Assembly (NCBI GenBank): GCA_964017195.1 | Contig: OZ024888.1 | Location: 17,083,201 to 17,147,200 of the forward strand | Origin: Siderastrea radians | Taxonomy: Eukaryota > Cnidaria > Anthozoa > Scleractinia > Rhizangiidae | Direction: 5' to 3' | DNA length: 64,000 nucleotides | Part shown: positions 14,101-22,860 of the stretch, piece by piece | Numbering within the stretch: the stretch's first letter is position 1 | Layout of the letters: each line of letters opens with the position of its first letter | Program-made: the position numbers and the translations under genes | Notes under the pieces: model-generated | What the model saw: the letters and a program-made list of their open reading frames with translations, nothing else | Databases searched by the model: none | Told to the model about the DNA's origin: nothing

Positions 14101-14685
14101 CGCACCATCTCCAGTGTACCCGGATTTGCATTGGCATTCAAATGATCCAGGATTGCTTACACAGTTTGCATTTGACGAGCAGTTATTGGAACCAGGTGTA
14201 TTGCATTCATCTACATCTGCAAAAAGTAAATTGCATAATGATCTGCTTACTCGCTGCATACGTTGCCAAAGTGATTTGCACTTATTTTACCCCGGTTTGC
14301 CCTCTCCTCAAAAACCAGCATTTCTAAATTCCAATGCCATCTGGACACAGTAGACGAAGGGCCACCCTGTGGATGTGCCACTGTTAATTCCTGTTTATCT
14401 ATGTATGTATGTATGTATTTATTTATTTATTTATTTATTTTTTAATTTGATTTCTGCAATAAACAAATTGCTTGCATCGTTTTGGTAGACGTAAGTTGAA
14501 TAACAGACCTGCAAATTTATTAGTAAATTGTCTTTAATTAGTTAATCGGATTGATTGTACGACATTACTGAAGGCTGACTAGGATTACAGCTCCATGCTT
14601 GGGGCCTTAAAATGCAAGGCTCTTTGGTTTGTAATGCAATGCAAAAAAAATAAATAAATAAAAAAGATAATAATAATAATGATAC

Positions 14686-14742
<57 letters not shown>

Positions 14743-17140
14743 TGTATGGCCCTACTTGATATAATATGACTCCATGGATCCAAAATCGTTTCTGGCTTCA
14801 AGACTCACCACGCAAATACGTGGATTAAGAGGATTGTGTTGGGCGTAAAAACCTACCACTACAATCTACGCCATCTCCAATGTAACCAGGTCGGCATTTA
14901 CATTCAAATGATCCAGGCTTATTTACACAGTCTGCGTTTGACGAGCAGTTGTTTCCGCTGGGTGTATTGCACTCATCTATATCTGCAAACGAGAAAAAAA
15001 AAATCATGCTATAAGGTATTTAATTCACCGTAAGCTATGAGCTTACTCTGGTTGAGTTTCACGATAAAAGGCCGATAATGGTATTCAGTTACACATGAAA
15101 CGAAATTTTGACAGCCATACACCTCTTCGGGACCTGCAATTTTATTGGACTGTGTTAACATGTCCGTTGCTTGTTTAACCGCATTCAAACCTGGCTTTTT
15201 TGGTCTTCTGGGGCCGGGAGGGTTGGATTCGCCCCGCTACTTCTTAACTTCGAGAATATAAAAGCTACGACAACGAAACTTAGAGGGCAGATGGTACGTC
15301 CAAAAATGTTTCCTTTGAGGTTGGCAACATGAGGAAAATCGCATTAAAATGTAGAATTTATTTCAAGAAAGTTAATATATAGATTTAGCCAAGTCTAAAA
15401 GCGGAGCCACCCCTTTTTGTTTTGTTTGTTTGTTTGTTTTTTTGCTGGCAGTTATTAATTTGTGAAAATACTCTCATTCAAGTCGTTAAATTAAAAAAAA
15501 AGAAAGAAAAAATAAAAGAAAACAACTCTTGCCCTCGCTGAGAGCCGAACCCGGATCGTGGGCGTCTGAAGCTGGATATTAGTCCACTAGGCCATGAGCG
15601 TTCATTGTCAATTAATGAGTAAATTTTTATACTTATTTCTTTCTTCGTGACAAGCTGCCTATCAGCATGAAAATGCTGGTGTTTTTCCTGACAGAATGTG
15701 TTCGGAACGCCGTAAAAACCATGGCTGTGGACAGAAAAAAACAAAAAGCACTAGGTCTGCTATATTTGGCGTCGAAACCGCTGCGAAAAGCTGCGAACTT
15801 AAACGGTGTGCCCACCGAGTTCGAACAGAACCGACGAGGCAAATTTGAACTTTTCGCCTGAACTTTATCGCCTATTTTTTTTCGCCTAAATTGAACTTTT
15901 CCCCTTCCACCAAAAAGACAACTGAGTATTCTTTTGAACCTTTTTTTTTTTCATGAACAAATTTTATTTTGGATTTTGTTGTCTTTGCTTGTTTTGCTAC
16001 AACGCGGGTCAACATGCGATTTCGCGTCAAAACCATACGGGATTCAGCACAGGGTAACATATCCAGTGTATGAGGAGTATTGGTAACCCTGTGGTGCGAA
16101 CGGACGGAGTACGGACGGACGGTCACGTGACTATACGTCACTACCAAAATTTCTTGGCTTCAAAGATTACCAAATTTCCTTAGCAATGGAGCTCCGCTAA
16201 CGCGCTAGCGCGCTGGCTCCGCTATAATTTGTTGTTGAAAAGGCGAAAATTGAAAGTTCTGAAAAATAAGGCGTGTAAAAAATTGATTGTCATGGCACCG
16301 TCAAGCTTGATGGACAAGCACTTGCTACCCCAAATTAAATTAAGTGGTTGGTGGCTTTAGCTTGCTTATTGAAAAAAAAAAAGTTATGAACATCAAAAGT
16401 CATTGCAGGCAGAATCCTCCCCCCGGTCTGAATAGTGTTAGTTGTCTTCTCAACCAGTCCTGTGAGGCATTCTGAGAGGTGCATGGTCGCCCCGAAATTT
16501 AAAATACATTGGATTATTTTCTTCATCTCACCTAATAGACATTCATCTCCTTGGTAACCGCGAGGACAGACACATCGGTATCCTTTGCCACCAAATCCTG
16601 CTTGACAGGTTGAGTGACTCGCGCAAGGGCTGCTGAGACAGGGGTTCTGAAAAGAGATGTCAGGTGTCGTCTGTGAATGAAATTTTACAGTTATCTCGGT
16701 AAAAATAATAAATTCTGCTTACCTTGAATATTGGACTGTATGTAAATCCACTCCTTGCCTCCAACTCGTTTGATTGGGTTTGTAAGTGTATCTTGTCACT
16801 AAGTTCGCACAGAAAAGCTCCATCGTTGAGAGGGCCGTAGTTGTAAGATACACAGTTTGGCTCCATATAGCAGTTTATCCTGCACATTTCTTCGTTAGGT
16901 ACATGGAAACTGCTGATGACGTGATTATTCAAGGCCATATTTTCCAGTTGCTCTCTAAACTCAATATTTCGACAATCATCTAGAAGGAATGGAAAAGGAA
17001 AACGCGGTTTTAAAAAAATGAATAAAATCTTCGAGACTATCATTATGAGGACATGTCTACTTTCGGAAACGATTAAAAAGAAGGGGAAAAAGGCATTATT
17101 ACGTGTACGTTAGTTTATCGCAACATTGAAATATGAAATA

Positions 17141-17210
<70 letters not shown>

Positions 17211-18846
17211 CATTATCATCATCATCATCATCATTAACTTAGCGACAAGCTAATTCAAGCTTAAAATTTAAACAGAATCATCTCCCGGAAGGGACCTCTG
17301 TACTGATCGCTACTTTTTTGCGAGTAAATAAAAGCGATCACAATCTACTCTTCCGCAACGTCCATAAACCTAGTTGATCTCGAAAACCACGAACGTAGAA
17401 GCCGAGGACTTCAGGACTTTATTAAACTTTGATTACAAAAACACCTTAAGCCCACGAAAGTGCTGCCACCCTGGCGGATCTCCTCGTTCAACGAGGCTAA
17501 CGGATCTTTTGACTATCCAACAGCCATCAATGATCAGCTAACATTAAGCGCGGTGAAAAAATTAATTACGGCTTTGACTTTCTAGTTAAAGTGACTTAAC
17601 CAATATTCACATATAAAGCGCTGCGAGGACGCGTTCAATTTGCATAATTGCTGAGTTGATCTTTTTAAGCGCGAATCCCAACAGCACCAAGCTTGAAAGT
17701 AAAGAAAGACTCAGTCGTATTTTTAGATTTCAAGTGCCAGCATGAGTACCGAGGGACAGGGCATTCCAGCAACAGCGATATGTTTCAATGGTCACATAAA
17801 TAATGAAGAGTTAGGAGGATCTTGTAAATTAGTTCTATGCGTGCAAACAGCATCACTGAAAACAAAATAAAAACCAAACAAACAACTCAACAAAACAAAA
17901 AAAGGAAGGTACCTTTTTACTTCAACTAAATTTCGCTCCTTGGATCAACAACTAAAACTGCATTATATATTCAGAAAAATTTTGAACGGATGTAACATTC
18001 AGCGTTGCTGGTTTTAGCAAAATCAACTCTTTTTGGCACCATGTTGAATATTGACATCGAACAGTCGTTCAACAAAGTTGTGTTTGTCAATGCATGCTAG
18101 GTGAAGTGGAATCCCTTAGACCTATGACAAACAGGTGTCTTTCGCTAGTTATTAGAAAACTTCCAATTTACCCTGGCGGTTCGTTTTAATCACTGCGGTA
18201 ACTAGTAAGCAGAAACGAAGATATAACAAACATCACTGTGTGCAAGAGGGCAACGAGTATTCCAGAAAGATACCTTCCTTGGTTGGCAAGTAAAACAATA
18301 ATAATAATAATTTGTTTAAGGCGTTGTTCGAACTCTACATATTATTGAATCAACACTCTTAGTTTTAGTTTCTTTCGTTGTGTTGGGTGGCAATAATATA
18401 TGTTGGTGACTGGATTCATTACTAATAAAGAAAAAGCGGTTTGGTCGTTGTTACCTTCATTGATCATGAGATTTTTAATTTCAGTGGTTGGTCTAAAGAA
18501 AGCAAATCTATCCATAAAGAAAGCGTCAAGTCAGAGAGCTCTCAACAAATAAACATTGAAAGATGATCGACAGTAATAAATTACTAAATCGATGTCCAAA
18601 CAACAGTACACAGTTGAGTTGAAACTGCCGTGTTTTATGTTCACAAGGTAGTCTGTTTTGGGAAAACCAAAACTGCAAGACTTAATTACAAGTGCGGCTC
18701 TAGCATGCTAAAGCATTCAAAGACCCGATGAATAAACCCTTACCTTCTTTGGTGAATTCGAAGGTCAAGATCAGCAGAAATGTGGCAGTAACCACAGAAT
18801 AGAATAAGCTTTCTTTTCTTACAAAGTAGAGAGAAAAGCACGCCAT
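3853..18846 (-). CDS. Gene A: secreted PAN-EGF-discoidin-EGF-C-type lectin protein, 14 exons
   Basis: Joined exons on the minus strand: 18846-18744, 16979-16723, 16646-16532, 14982-14857, 14216-14091, 13848-13723, 13381-13256, 10973-10642, 10132-9994, 9755-9501, 8463-8338, 7243-7118, 5303-5178, 4268-3853. Every internal boundary has AG before and GT after. Phases agree throughout (1, 0, then 1, with 0 between the discoidin halves), and the total is 2499 nt, divisible by three (832 residues). Domain order is signal peptide, PAN, EGF, four EGFs, F5/8C, two EGFs, three EGFs, C-type lectin, stop. Such proteins are secreted or matrix glycoproteins; calcium-dependent adhesion or glycan recognition is inferred from the domains, not shown. 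The exact orthologue is not recognised. Weak points: no transcript data, two possible acceptors for the double-EGF exon, and no clear polyadenylation signal. Confidence 0.85.
5178..5303 (-). CDS. Gene A exon 13: calcium-binding-type EGF
   Basis: 126-nt symmetrical 1-1 exon with acceptor ATTCAG and donor GTATC. It encodes [19 protein letters not shown] and an [19 protein letters not shown] core ending TACQ. It resembles the first half of exon 10 more than the NCSSNADC group. Confidence 0.85.
5690..6217. mobile_element. Inverted-repeat element in a gene A intron
   Basis: Arms 5690-5797 and 6111-6217 are diverged inverted copies of about 107 bp. They share blocks such as CTCGGCTTCT and CCTGGGGAAA plus GAACGACCTT. 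The spacer is about 310 bp. No protein is encoded. It lies in the intron between the 5.2-kb and 7.2-kb EGF exons. Confidence 0.6.
7118..7243 (-). CDS. Gene A exon 12: calcium-binding-type EGF
   Basis: 126-nt symmetrical 1-1 exon with acceptor TTACAG and donor GTAATG. It encodes [19 protein letters not shown] and [19 protein letters not shown]. Paralogue B has a homologue at 52743-52868 with damaged splice sites, and the flanking introns also match. Confidence 0.85.
8096..8152. repeat. (CAA)n microsatellite
   Basis: A near-perfect CAA run in a gene A intron. Confidence 0.9.
8338..8463 (-). CDS. Gene A exon 11: EGF domain
   Basis: 126-nt symmetrical 1-1 exon with acceptor CTCACAG and donor GTACG. 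It encodes [19 protein letters not shown] and a [11 protein letters not shown] core. Cysteines are complete, but the aromatic residue of the hydroxylation motif is leucine. A TTAA-flanked transposon (8510-9105) ends about 40 nt upstream of the acceptor, so it may overlap the branch-point region. Confidence 0.82.
8510..9105. mobile_element. TTAA-flanked MITE, family 1 copy 2
   Basis: 596 bp between TTAA at 8506-8509 and 9106-9109. It aligns throughout to 969-1551, sharing the G-run and C-run blocks, the GATCTCGA core and the GACGTC-rich interior. The right terminus has decayed from AATAGGG to AATAGGA. It ends 40 nt from the acceptor of the 8.4-kb EGF exon. Confidence 0.75.
9238..9277 (-). pseudogene. 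Decayed EGF pseudo-exon in a gene A intron
   Basis: After a TTTACAG acceptor the sequence reads [12 protein letters not shown] and then stops matching an EGF. The first cysteine is tyrosine, and the exon body appears deleted and joined to sequence (about 9170-9237) resembling the flanks of the 7.2-kb and 52.8-kb EGF exons. It is left out of the gene A model because including it would break the frame and domain. Confidence 0.55.
9501..9755 (-). CDS. Gene A exon 10: two EGF domains in one exon
   Basis: 255 nt (261 if the alternative acceptor 6 nt upstream, exon start 9761, is used), ending AATG before GTATG. The first EGF reads [19 protein letters not shown] and ends GDGSICTG; the second starts [19 protein letters not shown]. 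The frame runs through without an intron, although ACAG-GTGCGT at the junction would make a plausible donor. Every other EGF in this gene occupies its own exon. Confidence 0.8.
9994..10132 (-). CDS. Gene A exon 9: discoidin domain, C-terminal part
   Basis: 139 nt, phase 0 to 1, acceptor TTTGAAG and donor GTAAGT. It encodes [17 protein letters not shown], then [20 protein letters not shown] and VEVYD. This completes the F5/8C fold (YVRFHP, LRVEVY). The usual cysteine right after the VEVY strand is absent; a cysteine sits just before LRVEVY instead. Confidence 0.86.
10642..10973 (-). CDS. Gene A exon 8: discoidin (F5/8 type C) domain, N-terminal part
   Basis: 332 nt, phase 1 to 0, acceptor TTGTAG and donor GTAAGAG. 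It starts [20 protein letters not shown] and contains [31 protein letters not shown] and [16 protein letters not shown], the standard F5/8C core. This fold binds carbohydrates, phospholipids or collagen-like ligands. Confidence 0.88.
10980..13250. other. Gene A intron between EGF exon 7 and the discoidin exons
   Basis: No further exon with matching phase and splice sites was found here. The only structured item is the TTAA-flanked element at 11845-12718. Confidence 0.6.
11845..12718. mobile_element. TTAA-flanked inverted-repeat element (874 bp)
   Basis: TTAA duplications at 11841-11844 and 12719-12722 flank ends GGTGGCTTACTACAG and CTGTAAGCCACC. The inner sequence has no credible ORF. It is a non-autonomous TTAA-target element of a different family from 969-1551. 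Confidence 0.75.
13256..13381 (-). CDS. Gene A exon 7: calcium-binding-type EGF
   Basis: 126-nt symmetrical 1-1 exon with donor GTTAGT (slightly weak) and acceptor TTTGCAG. It encodes [19 protein letters not shown] and ends [11 protein letters not shown], with a complete cysteine set. It is the last EGF before the discoidin domain. Confidence 0.83.
13489..13513. repeat. (CAA)n microsatellite
   Basis: Short CAA run in the intron next to EGF exon 7. Confidence 0.85.
13723..13848 (-). CDS. Gene A exon 6: calcium-binding-type EGF
   Basis: 126-nt symmetrical 1-1 exon with donor GTAAGT and acceptor TTGCAG. It encodes [19 protein letters not shown] and a [11 protein letters not shown] core with a complete EGF cysteine pattern. 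Confidence 0.85.
14091..14216 (-). CDS. Gene A exon 5: calcium-binding-type EGF
   Basis: 126-nt symmetrical 1-1 exon. It starts [19 protein letters not shown] and ends [11 protein letters not shown], with six cysteines and the calcium and hydroxylation signatures. Donor GTAGG, acceptor TGCAG. Confidence 0.85.
14639..14742. repeat. (AAT)n microsatellite
   Basis: About 100 bp of AAT/TAA triplets with a few interruptions, in the intron between the 14.1-kb and 14.9-kb EGF exons. Confidence 0.9.
14857..14982 (-). CDS. Gene A exon 4: calcium-binding-type EGF
   Basis: 126-nt symmetrical 1-1 exon with acceptor TTTGCAG and donor GTAGGT. It encodes [19 protein letters not shown] and then a [11 protein letters not shown] core, with six cysteines, the DxDE calcium-binding start and the C-x-N-x4-F-x-C-x-C pattern of Asn/Asp beta-hydroxylation sites. 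Confidence 0.85.
15376..16222. mobile_element. TA-flanked GCGGAGC-type MITE nested in the family 2 MITE (gene A)
   Basis: It starts around ATATAGATTTAGCCAAG with AAAAGCGGAGCC and ends GGCTCCGC-TATAA. Paralogue B shows the uninterrupted site (AAAGTTATAATTTG at about 54495), so insertion came after the duplication. A tRNA-derived sequence lies inside. A relative with the same left and right ends is at 55317-57201. Confidence 0.65.
15530..15602 (-). ncRNA. tRNA-derived SINE head or tRNA pseudogene
   Basis: The minus strand has an A box TGGCCTAGTGG at 15594-15584 and a B box GGTTCGGCTCT at 15551-15541 with tRNA-like spacing, followed by T-rich sequence to about 15484. Acceptor and T stems do not pair well, so this is not a functional tRNA. 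A SINE head carried by the surrounding element is the likelier reading. Confidence 0.5.
16532..16646 (-). CDS. Gene A exon 3: EGF-like domain
   Basis: 115 nt, phase 0 to phase 1, acceptor CTTTTCAG and donor GTGAG. It encodes [14 protein letters not shown] and then a [14 protein letters not shown] pattern, with all six EGF cysteines. It lacks the D-x-D-E calcium signature of the later EGFs. In paralogue B the fourth cysteine is tyrosine. Confidence 0.85.
16723..16979 (-). CDS. Gene A exon 2: PAN/apple-like domain
   Basis: 257 nt, starting after TTCTAG and ending TTCAAG before GTAAGC. The protein starts DDCRNIEF and has a cysteine-rich core ([27 protein letters not shown]) and a tail GFTYSPIFK, a PAN_1-type pattern. 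PAN domains mediate protein-protein or protein-carbohydrate contacts. Exon 55013-55269 of paralogue B has the same length and nearly the same sequence. Confidence 0.85.
17142..17235. repeat. (ATT)n then (ATC)n microsatellite
   Basis: About 95 bp of triplets in intron 1 of gene A. The same microsatellite with matching left flank occurs in paralogue B at 57299-57361, which supports duplication of the intron. Confidence 0.9.
17236..18743. other. Intron 1 of gene A, remainder
   Basis: No coding or structural feature recognised beyond AT-rich sequence. Its end is fixed by the exon 1 donor at 18743. Confidence 0.5.
18744..18846 (-). CDS. Gene A exon 1: start codon and signal peptide
   Basis: The ATG lies at 18846-18844 in a good context (A at -3, G at +4). 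The 34 codons plus one base include a hydrophobic run ([13 protein letters not shown]) typical of a signal peptide core. The exon ends AAAGAAG followed by GTAAGG. Its phase-1 end joins exactly to the PAN exon, giving KE-D-DC. The ORF is too short for standard ORF lists. A 103-nt homologue with the same donor lies at 34439-34541 but has a stop codon. Confidence 0.8.
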
Positions 18847-19374
18847 AATATCGCAAGGCAGTTCTGGTGTACCTTTGATGTTGCGATGGTCAGAGTTCGT
18901 GAATTATGTTTGGGTTTTCACTCTTTGCGAAAAATAAATAATCGAATGAAGATGATTAGTTGTAACGTCACAACCAGCAGGAGGCTCACAGATTAATCCA
19001 ATTTCATTAGCAATAGTTGAAGACTTTCTGAATAATTAATGCTAATTTCAGATATTGATATGAATTATGTTACACTAAAAATGTATGGCATATTTAGAGA
19101 GCAGATTTTCAGCAAATAAAAAGGACCAGAGGAAATGCCGGGTGCTGTGACCACTGAATAACTACGTCGGAGTGAGTTGAAATTAACGGAGAACGCACTG
19201 ATCACTAACCACCTGGTCCAGGCCGCAAAGAGCGCAAAGAGTCACTTCAGCTTGATTTACATTCTCCTTTTGGCAGAGCTTGGCGTGTCTTAGAACTTGG
19301 AGTTGAATAGGTAGACAATTTTTGGGAAATTACTTTGGAATCTTACTACGAAGCAGACCATTAGAAAAAATTAA
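18847..19374 (-). promoter_or_regulatory. Upstream (promoter-side) block of gene A, first part
   Basis: This block directly upstream of the gene A start aligns with 34542-35060 (copy C) and, from about 19080, with 58894-59230 (copy B). The best-kept part is 19187-19340, including GCAAAGAGCGCAAAGAGTCA (19225-19244), found exactly at 34928-34947 and 59089-59108. No TATA box was identified. The block breaks at TTAA 19371-19374 and resumes at 27496 after an 8.1-kb insertion. A regulatory role is inference from position and conservation. Confidence 0.5.
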
Positions 19375-20880
19375 GAGCGCTTGTCTGTAAAAATCAAACA
19401 TAACGCGGCAAGGGTGGAAAATTCGATTTCTTTCATATTTTAATGTTAGATAGGTTAGGGTATAACTAAAATCACTGGATACTTTTTTTTTGGCAAAATA
19501 TCCTTTTATTTCAGAGAAAAATGCAAATAACGAAATTCCGTTAAAATCGCCATTTGAAGCAGTAAATTATTACATCAGTTTGAGGCCTTTGCGTGCAAAA
19601 ACAAATCCCTCTGTCGTCTTTAAAACACTCAAATCAACTTTGCAAGCTCTCAAGAGCTTCAAAAATGATTTTTGGTAAAAACTGCATTGTTCTTTGTGTC
19701 TTAAATAATTTAATTTTGAAAGTATACATTTCTCATCAGGAAAAGTACTTCGTGAATTGAATTATTTTTCACCATGTGCTAAACCTTCAAATCGATTCAG
19801 CTTCTGGCTGTTGAATTAAGAAACGATGTTCTCAGGATTGCTGTAAAAATTTCTTTGGGCAAATGATTGAGAGCGACGCGAGAGCTTTTCAAAGTTCGTT
19901 AAAATGCAGGTTATTTGACCCTTCCTGGCAACATTCCATTCGCAAGTCACGCACATATTTTAATATGTTTCGACCAATATGAGATTGAAAACGTCGAACA
20001 GAAAAACAGTTCGAAATGCTCTAACCTCATTTGCTGTAGAGGACAGGTCCAGAGGCCATTTCCGTGTGATTCCCTTGCTGTTCGTCGTATTTTGGTCCTG
20101 CTAATGACGTCCAGTGAATACCGCTAACTGGGGGTCAATGTATTGTATTAAAAACGGTCGAAATGCTCAACAACAACCTTTCTTGTAAAACTGTTGACAT
20201 CTTTCTACACTGTGACATCTTACTCAACGGTTCAGTTGCTGGTGAGTGTTGCTTTGTAGTTGGCAGTGCACAAAAGATTTTCATCACTAAACACACATGT
20301 CGCCGCTAACGTGGCCAGAGTTCTATGTAGGGCCGCGTCGCGCAATGCAAATCATTGGAATGGACATTTGTACTAAGGGAGTAGGGGAAGGGCAAAATCT
20401 GCACTTCTCCTTTTTTAAACGGCTCAGGTTTCGAGAAATGGGAAGAACTAGTAGTGGACCAAAAATACGAAACAAAATTAGTTGTACATTTAGGCACCTT
20501 AACCTCACCCCTCGGCGTGAGTTGTAGGCATGCAAATAACAATGTTCGAACACGAAAAAAAAAAGCTAAACAAGGGTACGTGTACTAACTGAAGTTAAAA
20601 ACTTCTTCAAAACATCGAGTCCAGAACATTAGAATCGTTTTTATTGCGGAAATTGCGATGTGTCTAACTAGTTTGTTTTTATTGTTTCGGCTTAGAGGGG
20701 GGAGCTTAACGGACTCTTTTTTTTCACAAATGATACATACATGCATGAACTGCCTCGTGACACAGAAGACGGTTGTTGTTTGTTTCATTTTCTTGTCGGT
20801 AGAGTTTGTGGTTACAACACTAGACTAATCCAAAGTGTGAAACGGAAATTGTTCCTTTACTTTCATGCACCAGGAATACA

Positions 20881-21655
20881 CAGGCCCGTACCAGGGGGAG
20901 GGGCAGGAGGGGTTTGAGCCCCTCGAATTTTTGGAAGTTAAAAAACATTACAATTGATCCAAAAAAACAAATTAACGTGCAACAATCAGTCTTAAATTCT
21001 GATTCAAAAAAAGCCTTTATAATTTCACAACCTTTAACAGTGTTCGACGTCTCTTGAGTCACTAGCCACTGGGCAAGTGGGCTTCAAAAGTCTACTAGCC
21101 CACCGCACATTTCAGTCGCCCAGGTTCCTTAACAATGTCTTTCTTCACCCATATCACCTTGACCCTGGCAGTATAGCTTAAGACTGTGAATTGAAGGACA
21201 TTAATACCTTTAATAGCTAAGCGACTCACGCTGTGTATTTATGCAAGCTTTAAGAGCATTGTTGTAAAACAAGTCTAAAGAACAAAACTACATCGATCTC
21301 ACCAATCGAGTGACAAACGTTACGTAAACGTTTACAAGAGTTAGGTAAAACAGGTCCGAAATTCATAGCCTAGCTGTCGAAATGTTTGAATTTTAACAAA
21401 CCTTGTAGGTTTAAGGATACTTTTTTAAAACTGATGCTATAAATCTGGTGGAAGTTGCCAACAGCAAGCAGCTTTTTGACCAATTTTCAACGAACGATGT
21501 CTCCATAAAGGTGTCCTTTTTGACGAAATGGACACAAACTGTGGCATTGTGAATAGCGTTAGTATATATCTGAGTCTGTATTTTCAAGTGGGGGAGGATT
21601 TGACATGGCCAATTTGCTCCCCCCCCCCAGTCATTCCAGCCTTGCTACGGGCCTG
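20881..21655. mobile_element. hAT-like non-autonomous element inside the foldback
   Basis: The ends are CAGGCCCGTACCAGG and the inverse of CCTTGCTACGGGCCTG, a typical hAT-style CAGGCCCGTAGC terminus, with G or C runs just inside. I could not see a clean 8-bp target duplication, so the class rests on the termini. No transposase is encoded. Confidence 0.55.
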
Positions 21656-22860
21656 ATACCACAAGTCACAAGTCACAAGCTTAGTTTTAGCTGAAAGGCA
21701 AGGTTTTTGTTTTTTCACAACGAACGTACAATGACGAGATGTCCCAACCATCGTGCAAAACGTGGAATAGTGTCGACCAGAAGCTGCCGCACAAGGGGCC
21801 CGGTCTCGGGCCACGGTAAGGAAAAGGAGAGTGGCCAAAAAAGTAAGAAGACTGGGGGAAAAGGGGTCTAACGCGAGACCGGTTCATTTGTAAAGGATGG
21901 ATCGGTGAATTTTATATTGGGCATGGTGTGATTTTAAATATGATGCCAGTTGCGAGAATTATCAGTTAAGGGCAAGAGGCTTGACGTTTTTCTGTTATGA
22001 TACACACATATCCATTATGATAAGTATGCCGGTTGCTCTGAAAAATCTCACTCACTGGGAACCTGTCCCGGTAAGAGTTGAGGAACAAAACCTCGTTTTT
22101 TGTTACGATGGTTACGTGTCATATTCCACAGTCTTCAAACAGCACTGGCGTGCTGTTAGAAAACCCGCTCATTTGTCAGGACACACTAATGTAGACTAAC
22201 CTCGATCGCACCCATTTGTCATGAATAGAGAACTTTTCCTGTCCAAAACTCCATCCATCAACTTCATCCAATAGCGAGCTGACTTCCACTCCTGATATAA
22301 CTGTGCCTTGTGCTTGTGCCAGCTGAAAACTACCAGAGCACACCAATGATCATGGGTAGAATCCCCGCTCGTCAATTAACAAAAGGGAGCCCCTTTTAGT
22401 TGTAGCTTTTCTGCGTCAGCTGGGTCTGTTTTGCACCTCTCAGCTGCAAGCTTCAGTACTGACGGTTGCCATTGAGTTTCAGACTACTAGGGTAGCAAAT
22501 ACAATTTTCAATGGTTGTAAGCATGACGCTTTCTTCTTCTTCTTCTTCTTCTAAGAACACTGGTAATAAGTAAGAAAGACACACAACGCCATTAAAACTA
22601 AGAACAATCCCTGCAATTAACACTGAATGTTATTGTTGTGTTTTGCCCTTCCCCTACCTCCTAAAATGCCTTTGATACGCATTGCGTGACAAACCGAATA
22701 CGCACGCAGCGCCATCCACGTTTGGCCCCAATTTAGCAGTCAAATCTGATATAACGCTTTTGTGCTCAACAAACTGAGCAACACTCGTATTAAATCAACT
22801 GAACCGTTGATTAAGATGCCATAGTGCAGAAAGATGTCGAACGCTTTATAAGAAAGGTTA

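Larger units (their letters stand above)
15179..16437. mobile_element. TTAA-type MITE family 2, copy in gene A
   Basis: The left end follows TTAA at 15175-15178 and reads CCGCATTCAAACC; the right end reads CCGGTCTGAATAGTG followed by a decayed TTAG. An orthologous copy sits at the same place in paralogue B (54175-54726), so this insertion predates the gene duplication. The A copy carries a nested element at about 15376-16222. Confidence 0.6.
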
